A DNA stretch of 64,000 nucleotides, taken from assembly GCF_021440085.1 (NCBI RefSeq), contig NZ_JAKCPW010000001.1, positions 806,001-870,000 on the forward strand. The letters run 5' to 3'. Source of the stretch: Dyadobacter sp. CY261. Its GTDB lineage: Bacteria; Bacteroidota; Bacteroidia; Cytophagales; Spirosomataceae. The translations under genes were made by a program, and so were the position numbers. The notes under the pieces were generated by a model. That model did no database searches. It saw nothing but the letters and a program-made list of their open reading frames with translations, and was not told the DNA's origin. This document shows, one piece after another, positions 1-8,797 of the stretch (positions within the stretch are counted from its first letter, which is position 1; each line of letters begins with the position of its first letter).

Positions 1-408
1 ATGCTGATCGGATGTGTGGTTGATGACCAGATCCATGATCACACGCATACCTCGTTTTTTGACCTGATGCATGAGTTCCGCGAAATCCCCGGCAGTGCCC
101 AGTCTCGGATCGACCCCGTAGTAATCGGCCACATCGTAACCGTCGTCGGCACCCGGCGACGGCTGGAAAGGCGCAAGCCAGATCACATCCACACCGAGCA
201 TTTTCAAGTAATCCAATTTTTGGATTACCCCATTGATGTCACCGCGCCCATCGCCGTCACTATCTTTAAACACCCCGATTTCCAGGTTGTAAATAATGCT
301 GTTTTTATACCAGAAATTTTCCTTGATTTTCCTCGGTGCAACTTTGTCCTGGCCAACTGCCACGTAGGGAAGGAAGACAAAGAGGAGGTGGATAACGGTC
401 TTGTTCAT
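1..408 (-). CDS. GH13 alpha-amylase family protein (N-terminal part, cut by window edge)
   Basis: The gene runs off the left edge; only the first 136 codons are present, reading from ATG at 408. The product starts with a Sec signal peptide (MNKTVIHLLFVFLPYVAVGQ), so it is probably exported. After it come the usual opening of trehalose-synthase/alpha-amylase-like GH13 enzymes (FWYKNSIIYNLEIGVFKDSD), a calcium-site-like DSDGDGRGDINGV, the beta-strand block LGVDVIWLAPFQPSP and conserved region I (DLVINHTSDQH) at the edge. The family hydrolyses or rearranges alpha-glucosidic bonds. The catalytic Asp and Glu lie outside the window, so the exact activity cannot be called. The gene shares the minus strand with the DUF421 pair just upstream. 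Confidence 0.85.
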   Translation of the reverse strand, partial: MNKTVIHLLFVFLPYVAVGQDKVAPRKIKENFWYKNSIIYNLEIGVFKDSDGDGRGDINGVIQKLDYLKMLGVDVIWLAPFQPSPGADDGYDVADYYGVDPRLGTAGDFAELMHQVKKRGMRVIMDLVINHTSDQH

Positions 409-429
409 CGATTGTATGCATTTAAATGG

Positions 430-1110
430 TTATTCCATGGCATGGACCCGCTCATTGCTGCCGCAGTTAGCGCAGGTTGATTCCGTGTTCGGGAGCTCCT
501 GCCCGCAGCGATTGCACACGAGGATGTCACTTTGGCGGCAGATTTGCGCGATAAATTCGGTATCGATCCCGGGGAGAATGCCCAATCCAGGGTGGACATC
601 GGTATTGCGGATCAGCGTGAACGAGCCGTCCGCTTCGAAATACAGCCTCTTTACCTCACCTAAATGCCGGATACCATTGCTCCTGAGTTGGGAGAATGCC
701 TTTTCCTGAGTAATGCCGTTCACCTGCATGGTATGAAGGGCCAGCTTGCTGTCGACGACGATGATGGACAGGTTGCCTTGTGTAATCGATTCGAGTCGCT
801 GGTTGCGGGTCGCGAGTGTTGCCATGATTTGTTGGATTAAAATGACAACGGCTGCAATCACTACTGCGGCGAGTATACTACGATCGGGCGCCTGCAACGG
901 TACCCCGATAGCGGCGGCAAGCGATACCATGGCGATCATTTCATTCCTGCTCAGCTGGGAAGCCATTCGTTTACCCATGAACCGCATCGAAACCATCAGA
1001 ATAATGTAAATAACCGCGATCCGGAGCACCGCTTCCCAGTAAAATCCGCCGGGGACGTCACCGATAAACATACGCTGCCAGTCGCCGAAGTAAATGTCTT
1101 CCTTTTTCAT
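430..1110 (-). CDS. DUF421 (YetF-like) membrane protein with C-terminal zinc ribbon
   Basis: 226 aa. The N-terminal half has about three membrane segments (residues roughly 18-100), including the DUF421 signature MRFMGKRMASQLSRNEM. The soluble part carries SITQGNLSIIVVDSKL and RLYFEADGSFTLI, typical of the YetF cytoplasmic domain. The C-terminus adds a zinc-ribbon-like tail, CNRCGQELPNTESTCANCG (two CxxC knuckles), which ordinary YetF proteins lack. The start at 1110 was chosen over an upstream in-frame ATG at 1233 because MKKEDIYFGDW matches the paralogous neighbour's start. It overlaps that gene's stop by 4 bp (ATGA), so the two are probably co-translated. The molecular function of DUF421 is not established. 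Confidence 0.85.
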   Translation of the reverse strand: MKKEDIYFGDWQRMFIGDVPGGFYWEAVLRIAVIYIILMVSMRFMGKRMASQLSRNEMIAMVSLAAAIGVPLQAPDRSILAAVVIAAVVILIQQIMATLATRNQRLESITQGNLSIIVVDSKLALHTMQVNGITQEKAFSQLRSNGIRHLGEVKRLYFEADGSFTLIRNTDVHPGLGILPGIDTEFIAQICRQSDILVCNRCGQELPNTESTCANCGSNERVHAME

Positions 1111-1829
1111 GAGGCAGTGTCGACGGGTTGGTTGGATCTGGTTATACTGGCGGAACCCCATTGCCTGGCACCGCATGCGGAACATTGCTGCGCACGGTCG
1201 TGGTCGTCGGGGACATGGCCGCAGTTGGCACATGCAATGCTGTTTTCCAGCGGAATTTGCTGGAAATCGGATATCGATTCGTCATCGGGGGGGAATAGTA
1301 TCAGGCCCGGCCTGGGCTCCGCCGCCTCAAAAATACTGAACAACCCACAGGCTTCGAGATAAACGCGGTCGACATCGCCCAGGTTGAAAATGTGCTCATT
1401 GCGGATGGCCGCAAAGAGCTGCTGGCGTGAAACCTTTGTTTTTTCCAGCTCGTCCATCTGCATGACGCCGTTTTTGACCAGGATGCTCATTTTACCCTGG
1501 GTTACTTGCTCAAAGCGCTTGCTTTTATATTCGAAGAAATAGATGGCTCGCTGGAACAGCAGTGCGCATATCAGGATCATCGTACAAAGTAGTAGGCCGC
1601 TTTGGGGCGTTTGCATTCCCGGCGACACAATCGCACCGAGCGTAATCATCACGGCCAGCTCCGATATTGTCAGCTGGGCGCCCATTCGTTTGCCCATCAA
1701 CCTTACGACAATAAGTAGCGCAACGTACATTATAAATGTTCGGAGGAGAACTTCGACCTGGAAAATTACCGGGGTTTCCCCAAAAAGGATCCGGTACCAG
1801 TCACCGGGGATAAGATCCTGCTTTTTCAT
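1107..1829 (-). CDS. DUF421 (YetF-like) membrane protein, tandem paralogue
   Basis: 240 aa, first gene of a two-gene unit. It parallels its downstream neighbour along the whole length: start MKKQDLIPGDWYRILFG, membrane segments with VRLMGKRMGAQLTISEL, QVTQGKMSILVKNGVM and DRVYLEACGLFSIFE. It ends in a similar zinc-ribbon-like tail, CANCGHVPDDHDRAQQCSACG. The pair therefore looks like a duplication that kept both the membrane domain and the unusual C-terminal metal-binding knuckles, perhaps forming a hetero-oligomer (inference). No enzymatic residues are recognised. Confidence 0.85.
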   Translation of the reverse strand: MKKQDLIPGDWYRILFGETPVIFQVEVLLRTFIMYVALLIVVRLMGKRMGAQLTISELAVMITLGAIVSPGMQTPQSGLLLCTMILICALLFQRAIYFFEYKSKRFEQVTQGKMSILVKNGVMQMDELEKTKVSRQQLFAAIRNEHIFNLGDVDRVYLEACGLFSIFEAAEPRPGLILFPPDDESISDFQQIPLENSIACANCGHVPDDHDRAQQCSACGARQWGSASITRSNQPVDTAS

Positions 1830-1865
1830 CGCAAGGTCAGATAGGTGTGGGGATGGCTTGAAAAA

Positions 1866-3092
1866 TTACTGATAGGAGACCCGGTAAACGACGCCGTTGG
1901 TATCATCGGAAAACAGCAGCGATCCGTCCTTATGCACGGTAAGCCCCACAAGCCGTCCGAAATGTGCCCGGTTGTTATCGACGATGAATCCGCTGACAAA
2001 ATCCTCAAAACGCACCGGTTTGCCATTTTCAAAATGCATGCGTACGATCTGATAACCCACCGGTGAACTGCGGTTCCAGGATCCGCGCATGGCTATGAAT
2101 GCGTCGTTGCGGTAGTCTTGCGGGAATTGGGTTCCAGTGTAGAAAGTCATCGCCATTGGTGCCGAATGCGCCTGATAAGTGAGCGTGGGCAATGTGGTTT
2201 TTTGCAGATATTGCTGGTAGGTGGTATCACCTTTTGGCCGGTCGCCGGGGTTGTATTTGCCTTCGCCGTAAATGTAGGGCCAGCCGTAATCTGCGCCTTG
2301 TTTTATCTGGTTAACTTCCTCCTTCTGCTCATCGTCGCCAAGCCAGTCGATGCCGTGGTCCAGTCCCCAGAGCTCGCTTGTTTCGGGATGCCAGCCAAAT
2401 CCAATCGTGTTGCGCAGGCCTTTGGCGAATACTTTCCGGTTTGAGCCGTCCTCTTCGGCCCTGAGCAACGTGGCATTTTCGGGATTGGGTTCGGGGCAGG
2501 AGTTGCACGTGCTGCCTACGCTGATATACATCTTCTTGTCGGGCCCGAATGCGAGCGTGCGGTTGGGATGCTGTCCGCCGTCGGGCAGGTCGCTGATGAG
2601 CATACGCGGCTGGCCTAGGGTTCCGTCGCCATTAATGTCGGCTACAAATACTTCTCTCACAGCTGCCAGGTACATTTTACCGTTGTAAATGTAAAGCCCA
2701 TGCACTTGCTTGATATTCGCTACCGTCTTTTTATCGTCGGCAATGCCGTCGCTATCCGTGTCTGTGAGCATCATTACAATGCCCGCTTCCCGGTCCGAGG
2801 CGTAAACGTGGCCGTTTTCACCGGTAACGAGGATGCGGGGTTTTCCCAGGCCTTCGGCAAATTTATTTACCTTAAAACCGGACGGTACCTTAAGTTGGGC
2901 CACATTCGCGTCCGAGGCTGGTTGTAATGCAGGGTAAAACACAAAACCTTCGATCTGAGCAGAAGTAGCTTCTTTGTCTGTTTCCGGAATGAATGCATCC
3001 CAGAAGTCGTTGTCATCGTCGCAACCGGCGGTCACGCCCGCGAAAAGCACACAAAGTAGTGCCGGTTTTCGGAAGTAATGAGGTATTTTCAT
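1866..3092 (-). CDS. PQQ-dependent sugar dehydrogenase-like (sorbosone dehydrogenase family) lipoprotein
   Basis: 408 aa. The N-terminus is a lipoprotein signal ending in a lipobox (GVTAGC), so the protein should be anchored in the cell envelope. The body is a beta-propeller of the soluble glucose/L-sorbosone dehydrogenase family: VPSGFKVNKFAEGLGKPRIL, HVYASDREAGIVMM, GGQHPNRTLAFGPDKKMYIS, FAKGLRNTIGFGWHP, ELWGLDHGIDWLGDD and GADYGWPYIYGEG are typical blade motifs. Family members oxidise sugars with pyrroloquinoline quinone and pass electrons to the envelope chain. Whether this host makes PQQ cannot be judged from the window. A small hypothetical gene lies 54 bp upstream on the same strand. 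Confidence 0.88.
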   Translation of the reverse strand: MKIPHYFRKPALLCVLFAGVTAGCDDDNDFWDAFIPETDKEATSAQIEGFVFYPALQPASDANVAQLKVPSGFKVNKFAEGLGKPRILVTGENGHVYASDREAGIVMMLTDTDSDGIADDKKTVANIKQVHGLYIYNGKMYLAAVREVFVADINGDGTLGQPRMLISDLPDGGQHPNRTLAFGPDKKMYISVGSTCNSCPEPNPENATLLRAEEDGSNRKVFAKGLRNTIGFGWHPETSELWGLDHGIDWLGDDEQKEEVNQIKQGADYGWPYIYGEGKYNPGDRPKGDTTYQQYLQKTTLPTLTYQAHSAPMAMTFYTGTQFPQDYRNDAFIAMRGSWNRSSPVGYQIVRMHFENGKPVRFEDFVSGFIVDNNRAHFGRLVGLTVHKDGSLLFSDDTNGVVYRVSYQ

Positions 3093-3146
3093 ATTGAGTA
3101 TGTAGTTTTCAGTTTGTTGATTCGATTTAGACGGAGCCTGGGAGCA

Positions 3147-3362
3147 TTATTCCGATTGACTCTCCGGTTCGTATTCCCAATTTGCTACGTCGCCTTCGGA
3201 ATAGAAGTACTGTCCTTCCCGGGGCATTTCCATTTCTGTAATTTCCTGAAAACCCTTGTCTTTGTTGTAAATACCCCTGCGCCGGATGCCTTGCAGGTCG
3301 GTGAAAATGACTTGTGACGCGTCGGGTGGGTAGGCATTAGTACCACTGTCTTTGTTTTCCAT
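3147..3362 (-). CDS. Small hypothetical protein
   Basis: 71 aa starting MENKDSGTNAYPPDASQVIF; I do not recognise a family. It is soluble, acidic and rich in Glu, Tyr and Asp, with no signal peptide or membrane segment. The start at 3362 was preferred to an in-frame ATG at 3485 because the extra 41 residues look non-coding. It sits just upstream of, and on the same strand as, the sugar dehydrogenase lipoprotein and may share its transcript. Confidence 0.5.
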   Translation of the reverse strand: MENKDSGTNAYPPDASQVIFTDLQGIRRRGIYNKDKGFQEITEMEMPREGQYFYSEGDVANWEYEPESQSE

Positions 3363-3661
3363 GATTTTCTCGATTTTTAGACCGGGCCGCCTATACAAAT
3401 ACTGTTCCGCAGGTAGCGCACTCCACGTAGCGGATGACGTTACGGGGACTGCTTGTGTTAACACGTGCCCATTCGCGGGCATCACTAGGATGGTTTATGT
3501 AAAATTTTCAGCAACCATCATCGCGGAAACTTATGGCACGGTTTTGGGGCCCACTGCGCCTGACTTTTTAAAACCCGGCTCAAATGGAACGCTTACCGCC
3601 TAAGGCAGGACGATCGGGCATGATTAAATCCAAGTTTTACATATCTCAAAATCAGATTATT
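3363..3661. other. Intergenic region between divergent genes
   Basis: About 300 bp separate the small minus-strand hypothetical gene from the plus-strand oxidoreductase. It must hold both promoters, but I see no clean TAnnTTTG box. A plus-strand open frame (3352-3603) and its minus-strand counterpart cross the region without resembling a known protein, and I treat them as non-coding. Confidence 0.4.
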
Positions 3662-4792
3662 ATGAAAATCGATTTTCACAGAAGACAGTTTTTGCAGCAG
3701 GCGGCGTTGACAATGCCGGCGCTCGGATTGATCGGCCTCGACGAGCTGGCAGCGCAAGTCGCTGGTAATCCAGAGGGCGGCGCTCCGTTCCCACAGGACA
3801 AGAAACTGGGTGTTGCATTGCTGGGCTTGGGAAAATACAGCGAAGAGCAACTGGCTCCAGCATTGGAAAAAACACAGCGGTGCCGCCTCGCCGGGATCAT
3901 TACGGGCACTCCGGAGAAAGTCGGGAAGTGGAAGGAGAAGTATAAGATTCCCGATAAGAACATCTACAACTATCAGAATATGGATTCGATCAGGGATAAT
4001 CCTGATATCGACATTATTTACGTAGTAACACCTAACTCGCTGCATGCTACCTACACCATTCGCGCTGCAAAAGCCGGCAAGCATGTGATCTGCGAAAAAC
4101 CGATGGCCACCAATGTCAAGGATTGTGAGGCAATGATCTCGGCGTGCAAGGCGGCCGGCAAAATGCTGTCCATCGGCTATCGCCTTCATTTCGAACCACA
4201 TCACCGCACTTTTATGGAGTTTGGGAAAAAGCAGATGTACGGCCCGGTGCAAAAGATCGTCGCCGAGAACAGTCAGGAAATGGAAAAAGGCGTATGGCGC
4301 CTGGACCGGGAGAGGTCCGGTGGCGGGCCGTTGATGGATCTTGGCATTTATTGTGTACAAGGTGCCGTCTATTCTGCCGGTGCCAATCCGATCCGGGTAT
4401 CGGCGAAGGAGGGTCCGAAAACCGACGTCGATAAGTTTGCCGAAGTAGAGCAATCGATCGATTTCCAGCTCGACTTCCCGGGCGGTGCAATGGCTAATTG
4501 CAGGACGGCTTATGTCGGCAAGGGAAACCGGCTGCGTGTTGAGGGGAAGACTGGCTGGTACGAACTGGAACCGGCATACGAATATGCGGGGATCAAAGGA
4601 AAGACCTCGCAAGGACCCATGGGAATCGAGAATGTCAACCAGCAGGCATTGCAGATGGACGATTTTGCCGACTGCGTATTGAATAAAAAGCCGACACGCG
4701 TGCCCGGAGAAATGGGGCTCAGGGACGTGAAAATACTGATGGCTGTTTACGAAGCCGCCCGCACGGCCAAGCCTGTGGACCTGAAATTATAA
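3662..4792 (+). CDS. Gfo/Idh/MocA family oxidoreductase with Tat-type signal (glucose-fructose oxidoreductase-like)
   Basis: 376 aa. The N-terminus MKIDFHRRQFLQQAALTMP contains a twin-arginine-like motif followed by a hydrophobic stretch, suggesting export of a folded, cofactor-loaded enzyme. The Rossmann part has VALLGLGKYSEEQLAPALE. Next come DIIYVVTPNSLHATYTIRAA and the family hallmark CEKPMATNVKDCEAM, in which Lys is the conserved catalytic residue. GYRLHFEPHH resembles periplasmic glucose-fructose oxidoreductases. The enzyme should oxidise or interconvert a sugar using tightly bound NAD(P). The start is the ATG directly preceding the Tat motif. The gene is monocistronic and convergent with the ferritin-like gene across a strong hairpin. 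Confidence 0.88.
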   Translation: MKIDFHRRQFLQQAALTMPALGLIGLDELAAQVAGNPEGGAPFPQDKKLGVALLGLGKYSEEQLAPALEKTQRCRLAGIITGTPEKVGKWKEKYKIPDKNIYNYQNMDSIRDNPDIDIIYVVTPNSLHATYTIRAAKAGKHVICEKPMATNVKDCEAMISACKAAGKMLSIGYRLHFEPHHRTFMEFGKKQMYGPVQKIVAENSQEMEKGVWRLDRERSGGGPLMDLGIYCVQGAVYSAGANPIRVSAKEGPKTDVDKFAEVEQSIDFQLDFPGGAMANCRTAYVGKGNRLRVEGKTGWYELEPAYEYAGIKGKTSQGPMGIENVNQQALQMDDFADCVLNKKPTRVPGEMGLRDVKILMAVYEAARTAKPVDLKL

Positions 4793-4844
4793 TTGCGGCA
4801 AGCCCGGATGTTGTTTCCGAATAGAAAGCAGTTAACAAAGTCTT

Positions 4845-4870
4845 GGGGCGGAATATCGCACTTCCGCCCC
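4845..4870. terminator. Bidirectional hairpin terminator
   Basis: A perfect 9-bp inverted repeat, GGGGCGGAA (4845-4853) and TTCCGCCCC (4862-4870), with an 8-nt loop, lies between the convergent oxidoreductase and ferritin-like genes. There is no long U-tract, so efficiency is uncertain. Confidence 0.7.
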
Positions 4871-4909
4871 ATTGCATCTAAGTGTTTTCCTTGATTATTC
4901 CCAGGTTCG

Positions 4910-5953
4910 TCAGCATTTTGAGGTCGCAGTGAATTCGAATGACGGCCCGATGGTGTATCCCGCCTTCCCGGGGAACGGCGTTGCGCATAGTTTTTCGGCG
5001 GTCAGTTTCAGGTCGTACATGACACCGATGGTGTTATCGAGCCATGTCGGCTGGCCGTTGAATGTATCATGCAAGCCCGACAACAGCGAATAATAACTTG
5101 CATTGAACTGGTTCATGCGGTTCAATACTTCACTGCCTGCCGGTAACATACTCGTTTTGGTATTTGGAAAAAGAGGATAGACGTCGTCTGGTGTAAAAGG
5201 AATGTCCGGCCCGGAGAATGAGTAGCCCTTGGGTGCCGACGGGTCTTTCAGCAATCTTTTCCCTTTATACAATTCTTCAAAACGATAGTAATGCGCCAGC
5301 TCATCCTGCTGGTCGAGGGGGGAGGTGGAGGTGCCTTCCCCTTGCTCGATGATGATGTTGATCGCGTCGATCGCGTGCTGTTTGGTATAGATAGGGAATA
5401 GCTCTTGGGCGGGAAAAAAGGCCGACGTTACCTGGTAATCTTTATGACCGGGCAGATCATTCGGAGCAAGTTCGTCGATCTTTTGCTGTATGGCCTGGTA
5501 AAACTGGCCGATCGTACTGAATGTCGGCAACTTTTTGATATCGAGCGATTTAAAAACGATTGCATTCTCGGGCTCCTCGATTTCCATGAACACATTTTTG
5601 ACTACCCCTTGCGAATACTTTTCCAATCCGACGATCAGCCCGTTGCCGATGCCCATAGGGAGCGGTCCGGGGTATTCGGGTACAAATTGGCTGTTGTTGA
5701 TGTCGGGCGTTCCGCCGAGTGCATTCAGGATGTTCGCGGCGATCGTCATATGGAGCATTTCCTCGATCACGATCGAATGGATGATCTGCCGCTGTACCAG
5801 GTTGGTGCCCGGTTTGAGCGAGAACATCGCGGTGAGATACGGCGGAATGGTGGAATGTTCCAGTTCGATGGCTTTTTGAAGCAATGGATAAAGCTCTTCC
5901 AGCACATTGGCTGTCAACGCCTTTTCGATATATTTTGGATCTATCTTTAACAT
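4910..5953 (-). CDS. VioB-type ferritin-like domain protein (C-terminal half of a split VioB-like enzyme)
   Basis: 347 aa. The N-terminal helix pair has a ferritin-like metal site: LQKAIELEHSTIPPYL (Glu32, His33) and VIEEMLHMTIAANILNALGG (Glu64, Glu65, His68). A second pair follows in IIEQGEGTSTSPLDQQDELA (Glu206) with His221 and Glu226. This pattern, including QGEG and HxxRFxEL, matches the C-terminal domain of iminophenyl-pyruvate dimer synthases (VioB/RebD/StaD). No VioA-like amino acid oxidase or VioE is present in the window. The gene lies 23 bp downstream of a 643-aa gene that resembles the VioB N-terminal part. Together they make 990 aa, about the length of one VioB chain. The real substrate is unknown. 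Confidence 0.8.
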   Translation of the reverse strand: MLKIDPKYIEKALTANVLEELYPLLQKAIELEHSTIPPYLTAMFSLKPGTNLVQRQIIHSIVIEEMLHMTIAANILNALGGTPDINNSQFVPEYPGPLPMGIGNGLIVGLEKYSQGVVKNVFMEIEEPENAIVFKSLDIKKLPTFSTIGQFYQAIQQKIDELAPNDLPGHKDYQVTSAFFPAQELFPIYTKQHAIDAINIIIEQGEGTSTSPLDQQDELAHYYRFEELYKGKRLLKDPSAPKGYSFSGPDIPFTPDDVYPLFPNTKTSMLPAGSEVLNRMNQFNASYYSLLSGLHDTFNGQPTWLDNTIGVMYDLKLTAEKLCATPFPGKAGYTIGPSFEFTATSKC

Positions 5954-5976
5954 TGTGAGGATATTTTAACCGTAAA

Positions 5977-7908
5977 TCACAGATTTTCAAACAAATTCTC
6001 GGTGGCCCGAAATCCCGGAAACGACCCGTTCTTCGCCTTCACGGCTTCGCGGTATTTCACCTGCTTGTCGGTAAGCTCGGTGCCCGGCTCTACCGGGTTA
6101 GCGGAGGTAACCTCCCGCGCCTGGGTTTTCAAGATGGTCCTTTGGGCGATTTGCGGATTGTTAAGCCAGTTCAGTATCGTTTGGCGTTTGGTCTTCGACA
6201 GGTCGCGCGTCACGGGCATATGCATGGTGTCATTGATATCCCGCGAGAATGCAAAAATCAGGATGTTCTTTTTCTCAGCCAGCGCTTCCGGATCGGCGAG
6301 GTTCACGACATATCTGCTCATGATGGGGTACAAATTGCTGTATTGGATCATTATATCCGAAATATCATCCCAAACCGGATCGGTTATCTCCTGGAAATAA
6401 TCACGCAGGTGAACCACCACGCTTTCCGTTCCAAAGGCTGCGTCGACGGTACTAGTCTGATAAGTCAGCGAATAAATTTGCCCATCGATATAAACCCGCG
6501 GACTATCAATGGCATTACCAGTCAGCCGCATTTGTGCTTTCCCGTCGTTTCCTGTCTTGATCTGCCCGTTGAAAGTGAGGCCATTGACCGGGAAATTGTT
6601 TCCATATACTTCCGAAATCGGATTCTTTGGGCCGACCGGCGTATCGGGAGTGGGAGGGTCGAGGGTAACGGATATGGCAGTGTTGGGCAGCGGTTTCCCC
6701 CATTGATAAGCATAATAATCGATGTCCACCGATTGCCCGTCGTCCAGGCGTTGTACAAAATTGTCGGCCCGTGTCACCAACCCGTCGATAGCCTCGCGTG
6801 CGATGATGGCATATTGTCCCGGTTTCGTTGTTGATGGGGTGATTAATAGGAGTTGACTGTTGCTGAGGGCGGTCATCGTGTCGTCGGGCAAATTGCTGAA
6901 CGAAACAATGCCCGCAGTCTTGTTAAGCCAGCCCGGATCGGACTGATAGTTCAATGCCCCGATTTCAATCAGATCATTTGGAGCGATATAAGAAACGGGA
7001 GTTTGAGCTGTCGCCACGCCGGTCTGCGGGACTTTGCTCACTGCAAGGCGCAGATCTTGCTTGTAATGGATAGTCCCGATTGAATCCGACACCGGAAAGC
7101 TTGCGCCAAAATCGACGCTCACGCGCCTGTTATCCTGTTCTACCAAAAAGTTGGAAACGCCGAAATACGTTCCCGGAATGTTGGGCGTATAATTGATGCC
7201 GTACAGGCGACGGGTAGCTGCAAACGTCGTCGGCTCACCTTCAAAATAAGGCCCGATCGAACCCATGATCCTGCCAAGCGAAAACCGGCCGTCGTTGTGC
7301 GCGTAATAGTATCCGAATGGGTTCATGTTAATAGTCAGCGTGTTGTTCTGAGTCGTTGCCCGCAACGTTTTCAGGAAAGTCGATTTTTCAGCCAGGTCGC
7401 CCCATACCACATCCGTGATCACCGACGTCCAGGTCGCGCCCAGCGGTTGGCCATTGCTTTTCCCGCCGTCGAGCTGGCGCATTTGTATGTCACGGAAACT
7501 GGTTGTGGCCACATTGCCTTTGAATAGCAGGTCGCCGTTGCCATTACAGATACGCAACTGAACGCACCACAGGGCAGAGTACGTCTGGGCATCGGGATCG
7601 AGGTCGACCATCTTACCGGTCGGTCTTCCCTCGGCACCCTGAATGGCCTGTCCGATGATGATGTCGTTGGCAGGGTCGCTCTGCGTGGTGCCGTCCGGAA
7701 GAAAGATCTGTGTGACGGAACAATTCTGAAAATCGAAAACGGCACCGCCTTCCGGGTTCCACCAGCCATTGTTAGTGCCTTTGCCGGGTTCCTGGAAGTT
7801 GGGTTTGAAAGTGGTGTTGTTGTAATGGGCCGGGTCGTTGTTCACCGTGCTGACGTCGGACAGGAAATCGCCGGTAAAGACGAGTCTGGGAGCATGTAAA
7901 TAAGACAT
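5977..7908 (-). CDS. VioB N-terminal-like protein (upstream partner of the ferritin-like gene)
   Basis: 643 aa, no signal peptide. It begins MSYLHAPRLVFTGDFLSDVS, like the opening of VioB-family proteins (short hydrophobic strand, 'F-x-G', then a list of Asn/Asp-rich turns), and continues as a mostly beta-rich protein. Near the C-terminus, NLYPIMSRYVVNLADPEAL and MHMPVTRDLSKTKRQTILNW correspond to the VioB segment that precedes its ferritin-like domain. Gene order (this one first, ferritin-like second, 23 bp apart) mirrors the order in single-chain VioB. I infer that the two subunits form one complex. The family similarity is from motif memory and needs a profile search. Confidence 0.7.
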   Translation of the reverse strand: MSYLHAPRLVFTGDFLSDVSTVNNDPAHYNNTTFKPNFQEPGKGTNNGWWNPEGGAVFDFQNCSVTQIFLPDGTTQSDPANDIIIGQAIQGAEGRPTGKMVDLDPDAQTYSALWCVQLRICNGNGDLLFKGNVATTSFRDIQMRQLDGGKSNGQPLGATWTSVITDVVWGDLAEKSTFLKTLRATTQNNTLTINMNPFGYYYAHNDGRFSLGRIMGSIGPYFEGEPTTFAATRRLYGINYTPNIPGTYFGVSNFLVEQDNRRVSVDFGASFPVSDSIGTIHYKQDLRLAVSKVPQTGVATAQTPVSYIAPNDLIEIGALNYQSDPGWLNKTAGIVSFSNLPDDTMTALSNSQLLLITPSTTKPGQYAIIAREAIDGLVTRADNFVQRLDDGQSVDIDYYAYQWGKPLPNTAISVTLDPPTPDTPVGPKNPISEVYGNNFPVNGLTFNGQIKTGNDGKAQMRLTGNAIDSPRVYIDGQIYSLTYQTSTVDAAFGTESVVVHLRDYFQEITDPVWDDISDIMIQYSNLYPIMSRYVVNLADPEALAEKKNILIFAFSRDINDTMHMPVTRDLSKTKRQTILNWLNNPQIAQRTILKTQAREVTSANPVEPGTELTDKQVKYREAVKAKNGSFPGFRATENLFENL

Positions 7909-7941
7909 AAATGCTTGAAGTTATTGTGAGGATAAGATTTC

Positions 7942-8331
7942 TTAGGCGGCTGTATTCCAGATGATGAAATGTTGCAGCCATACTTCATTGTACTTCTTGT
8001 AAATCCACAGCATTCTGCCCGTCTCCGACGCCTTTTCGCCCGTCGTCTTGTTGGTGGTGTTCTGATGGTAAATAGCCCATTCGTAGGCCAGGTCGTCTCT
8101 GATCTCGATTTCCTGGGATTCGTAGGAGATCTGGATGATGAAGGTATCGAACCAGGAGCGCAGGAATTCGACGCCGCCTGCTTTGGTGGTAATAACCGGT
8201 GAACCGGGAGCGATGACCGTGATGTCATCGGCGAGGATCGCGGCCATCATATCCAGGTTACCGGTGTTCTCCGCTTCCTGGACAATGAGCCGTAGCTTTT
8301 CGATCAGCTCTTTGTCGTTTGTTGGGTCCAT
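7942..8331 (-). CDS. SnoaL/NTF2-like (DUF4440-type) protein
   Basis: 129 aa with the cone-shaped NTF2-like fold pattern: an N-terminal helix (NDKELIEKLRLIVQEAENTG), LDMMAAILADDITVIAPGSP, and C-terminal strands DLAYEWAIYHQN, TGRMLWIYKKYNEVWLQHF. These small proteins act as ketosteroid-isomerase-like enzymes, cyclases or simple ligand binders. It is the first gene of the minus-strand run into the VioB-like pair (33 bp gap). It could process or bind the product of that pair, though this is only inferred from position. Confidence 0.8.
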   Translation of the reverse strand: MDPTNDKELIEKLRLIVQEAENTGNLDMMAAILADDITVIAPGSPVITTKAGGVEFLRSWFDTFIIQISYESQEIEIRDDLAYEWAIYHQNTTNKTTGEKASETGRMLWIYKKYNEVWLQHFIIWNTAA

Positions 8332-8797
8332 GGTGATAAAGGTTGTTTGACGGAGGAAGTAACCGAACCCTTATCTTTACTTACTTATTTGCGTTGCCTG
8401 TCGAATTAGTTATTAAGTGGTAACGATTTTACCCTCACGCCGCAGGAACAGGTCGGGCACGTTTAGCAGAAATCATGAATGAAAGTGGTTCAGCGCCGGT
8501 GACCACGCTGAGAATTACAACAGTTCTGGATGTGCCCGACCAGGGCTGTGGCGATGGTACAACCGCTATTCCCGCCGCGAAGCTGGGTGCGTATGGTCCT
8601 GGGCGGATATTTTTTGCATTACGTTTACTAACAACCGGACATATTTGATGCGCCTGCAATTGATTCCGGTTAATTTTATATCATGCACTCTGCCTTTATA
8701 TAATCTTTGTTCTTTGTGTGCAAATAAAACATTATCATGGGGATTGCCCGTAAACTTTTTCGTAGTAAAAAATAAACCTGAAAGACTTTTTTAGGAG
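8332..8797. other. Long intergenic region, no convincing gene
   Basis: Between the divergent NTF2-like and response regulator genes. From about 8424 to 8648 both strands stay open for about 75 codons (plus-strand reading contains MNESGSAPVTTLRITTVLDV), and the base composition is richer in G+C than the flanks. It resembles neither a known family nor a gene with a promoter, and may be a decayed coding fragment. The last 150 bp are A+T-rich and probably hold the response regulator promoter. Confidence 0.35.

Noticed and set aside
3593..4612. Long minus-strand open frame (339 codons) opposite the Tat-type oxidoreductase
   Set aside because: It is the antisense shadow of a clear Gfo/Idh/MocA gene; the translation has no family motifs.
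8424..8659. Region open on both strands between the NTF2-like and response regulator genes
   Set aside because: About 75 codons without family resemblance, promoter or coupling to neighbours; recorded as possible decayed sequence, not as a gene.
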